Below, one piece after another: positions 63,899 through 64,000 of a DNA stretch of 64,000 bases. Under the pieces are notes generated by a model. The model made no database searches, was not told the origin of the DNA, and saw only the letters and a program-made list of their open reading frames with translations. The stretch comes from Chrysomallon squamiferum (Eukaryota; Mollusca; Gastropoda; Neomphalida; Peltospiridae): assembly GCA_012295275.1 (NCBI GenBank), contig CM022671.1, forward strand, positions 19,584,456-19,648,455. The letters run 5' to 3'. Positions within the stretch are counted from its first letter, which is position 1. Each line of letters opens with the position of its first letter. Position numbers and translations under genes: made by a program.

Positions 63899-64000
63899 GT
63901 AAATGTCTAGCCCTAGGGTCGTTTTCTCTCGCCATGGTAATAGTAGATTCTCTGTGGCTTTACCAGTAATTACAGATAGGTATTTTTGGTATCGAGACAC
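63899..64000 (+). other. Start of intron 15, cut by window end
   Basis: Begins with the donor-like gtaaat. Nothing coding in the receptor frame is visible up to the window end. Confidence 0.75.

Overview
This is an AT-rich, intron-dominated animal genomic window. It carries one recognisable protein-coding gene, on the + strand and spread over about 51 kb. Short exons with canonical GT/AG borders sit in very long introns full of microsatellites ((CT)n, (ATT)n, (CATA)n, (CA)n), minisatellites, two hAT-like non-autonomous DNA transposons and a degenerate tRNA-derived SINE. This composition, with an NPR-type receptor guanylate cyclase, fits a lophotrochozoan invertebrate, most plausibly a mollusc. 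That placement is an inference; no species is claimed.

Layout. Positions 1-12400 are 5' intergenic sequence with no gene I can support: microsatellites, a four-copy 66-bp minisatellite (about 7310-7590) and a 720-bp hAT-like element (5886-6605). A less AT-rich, CpG-containing patch at about 12400-12620 is the best promoter/5'UTR candidate. Fifteen coding exons run from 12843 to 63898. Exon 1 encodes the signal peptide and N-terminal ligand-binding lobe. Exons 2-6 complete the extracellular ANF-receptor domain. Exon 7 is the single transmembrane helix. Exons 8-15 are the juxtamembrane segment and kinase-homology (pseudokinase) domain. The gene runs off the window: the dimerisation helix and guanylate cyclase catalytic domain are not here, so the encoded part (about 804 residues) is the N-terminal three quarters of the receptor. 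Intron 1 (22 kb) and intron 3 (11.8 kb) hold most of the repeats.

Functionally, the protein is a single-pass membrane receptor that would bind an extracellular (probably peptide) ligand and pass the signal through the kinase-homology domain to a cyclase domain making cGMP. The HRD position of the kinase domain reads HGN, as is normal for this receptor class. One defect stands out: exon 1 carries a one-base frameshift near 13019-13024, best explained by one missing T in a short T run. It is either an assembly/sequencing error or a real null allele.

I found no prokaryotic genes, CRISPR array, rRNA or intact tRNA, and no convincing new molecular system. The most unusual non-coding structure is a 12-copy, exactly 25-bp-phased minisatellite in intron 1, each copy with the palindromic E-box CACGTG.
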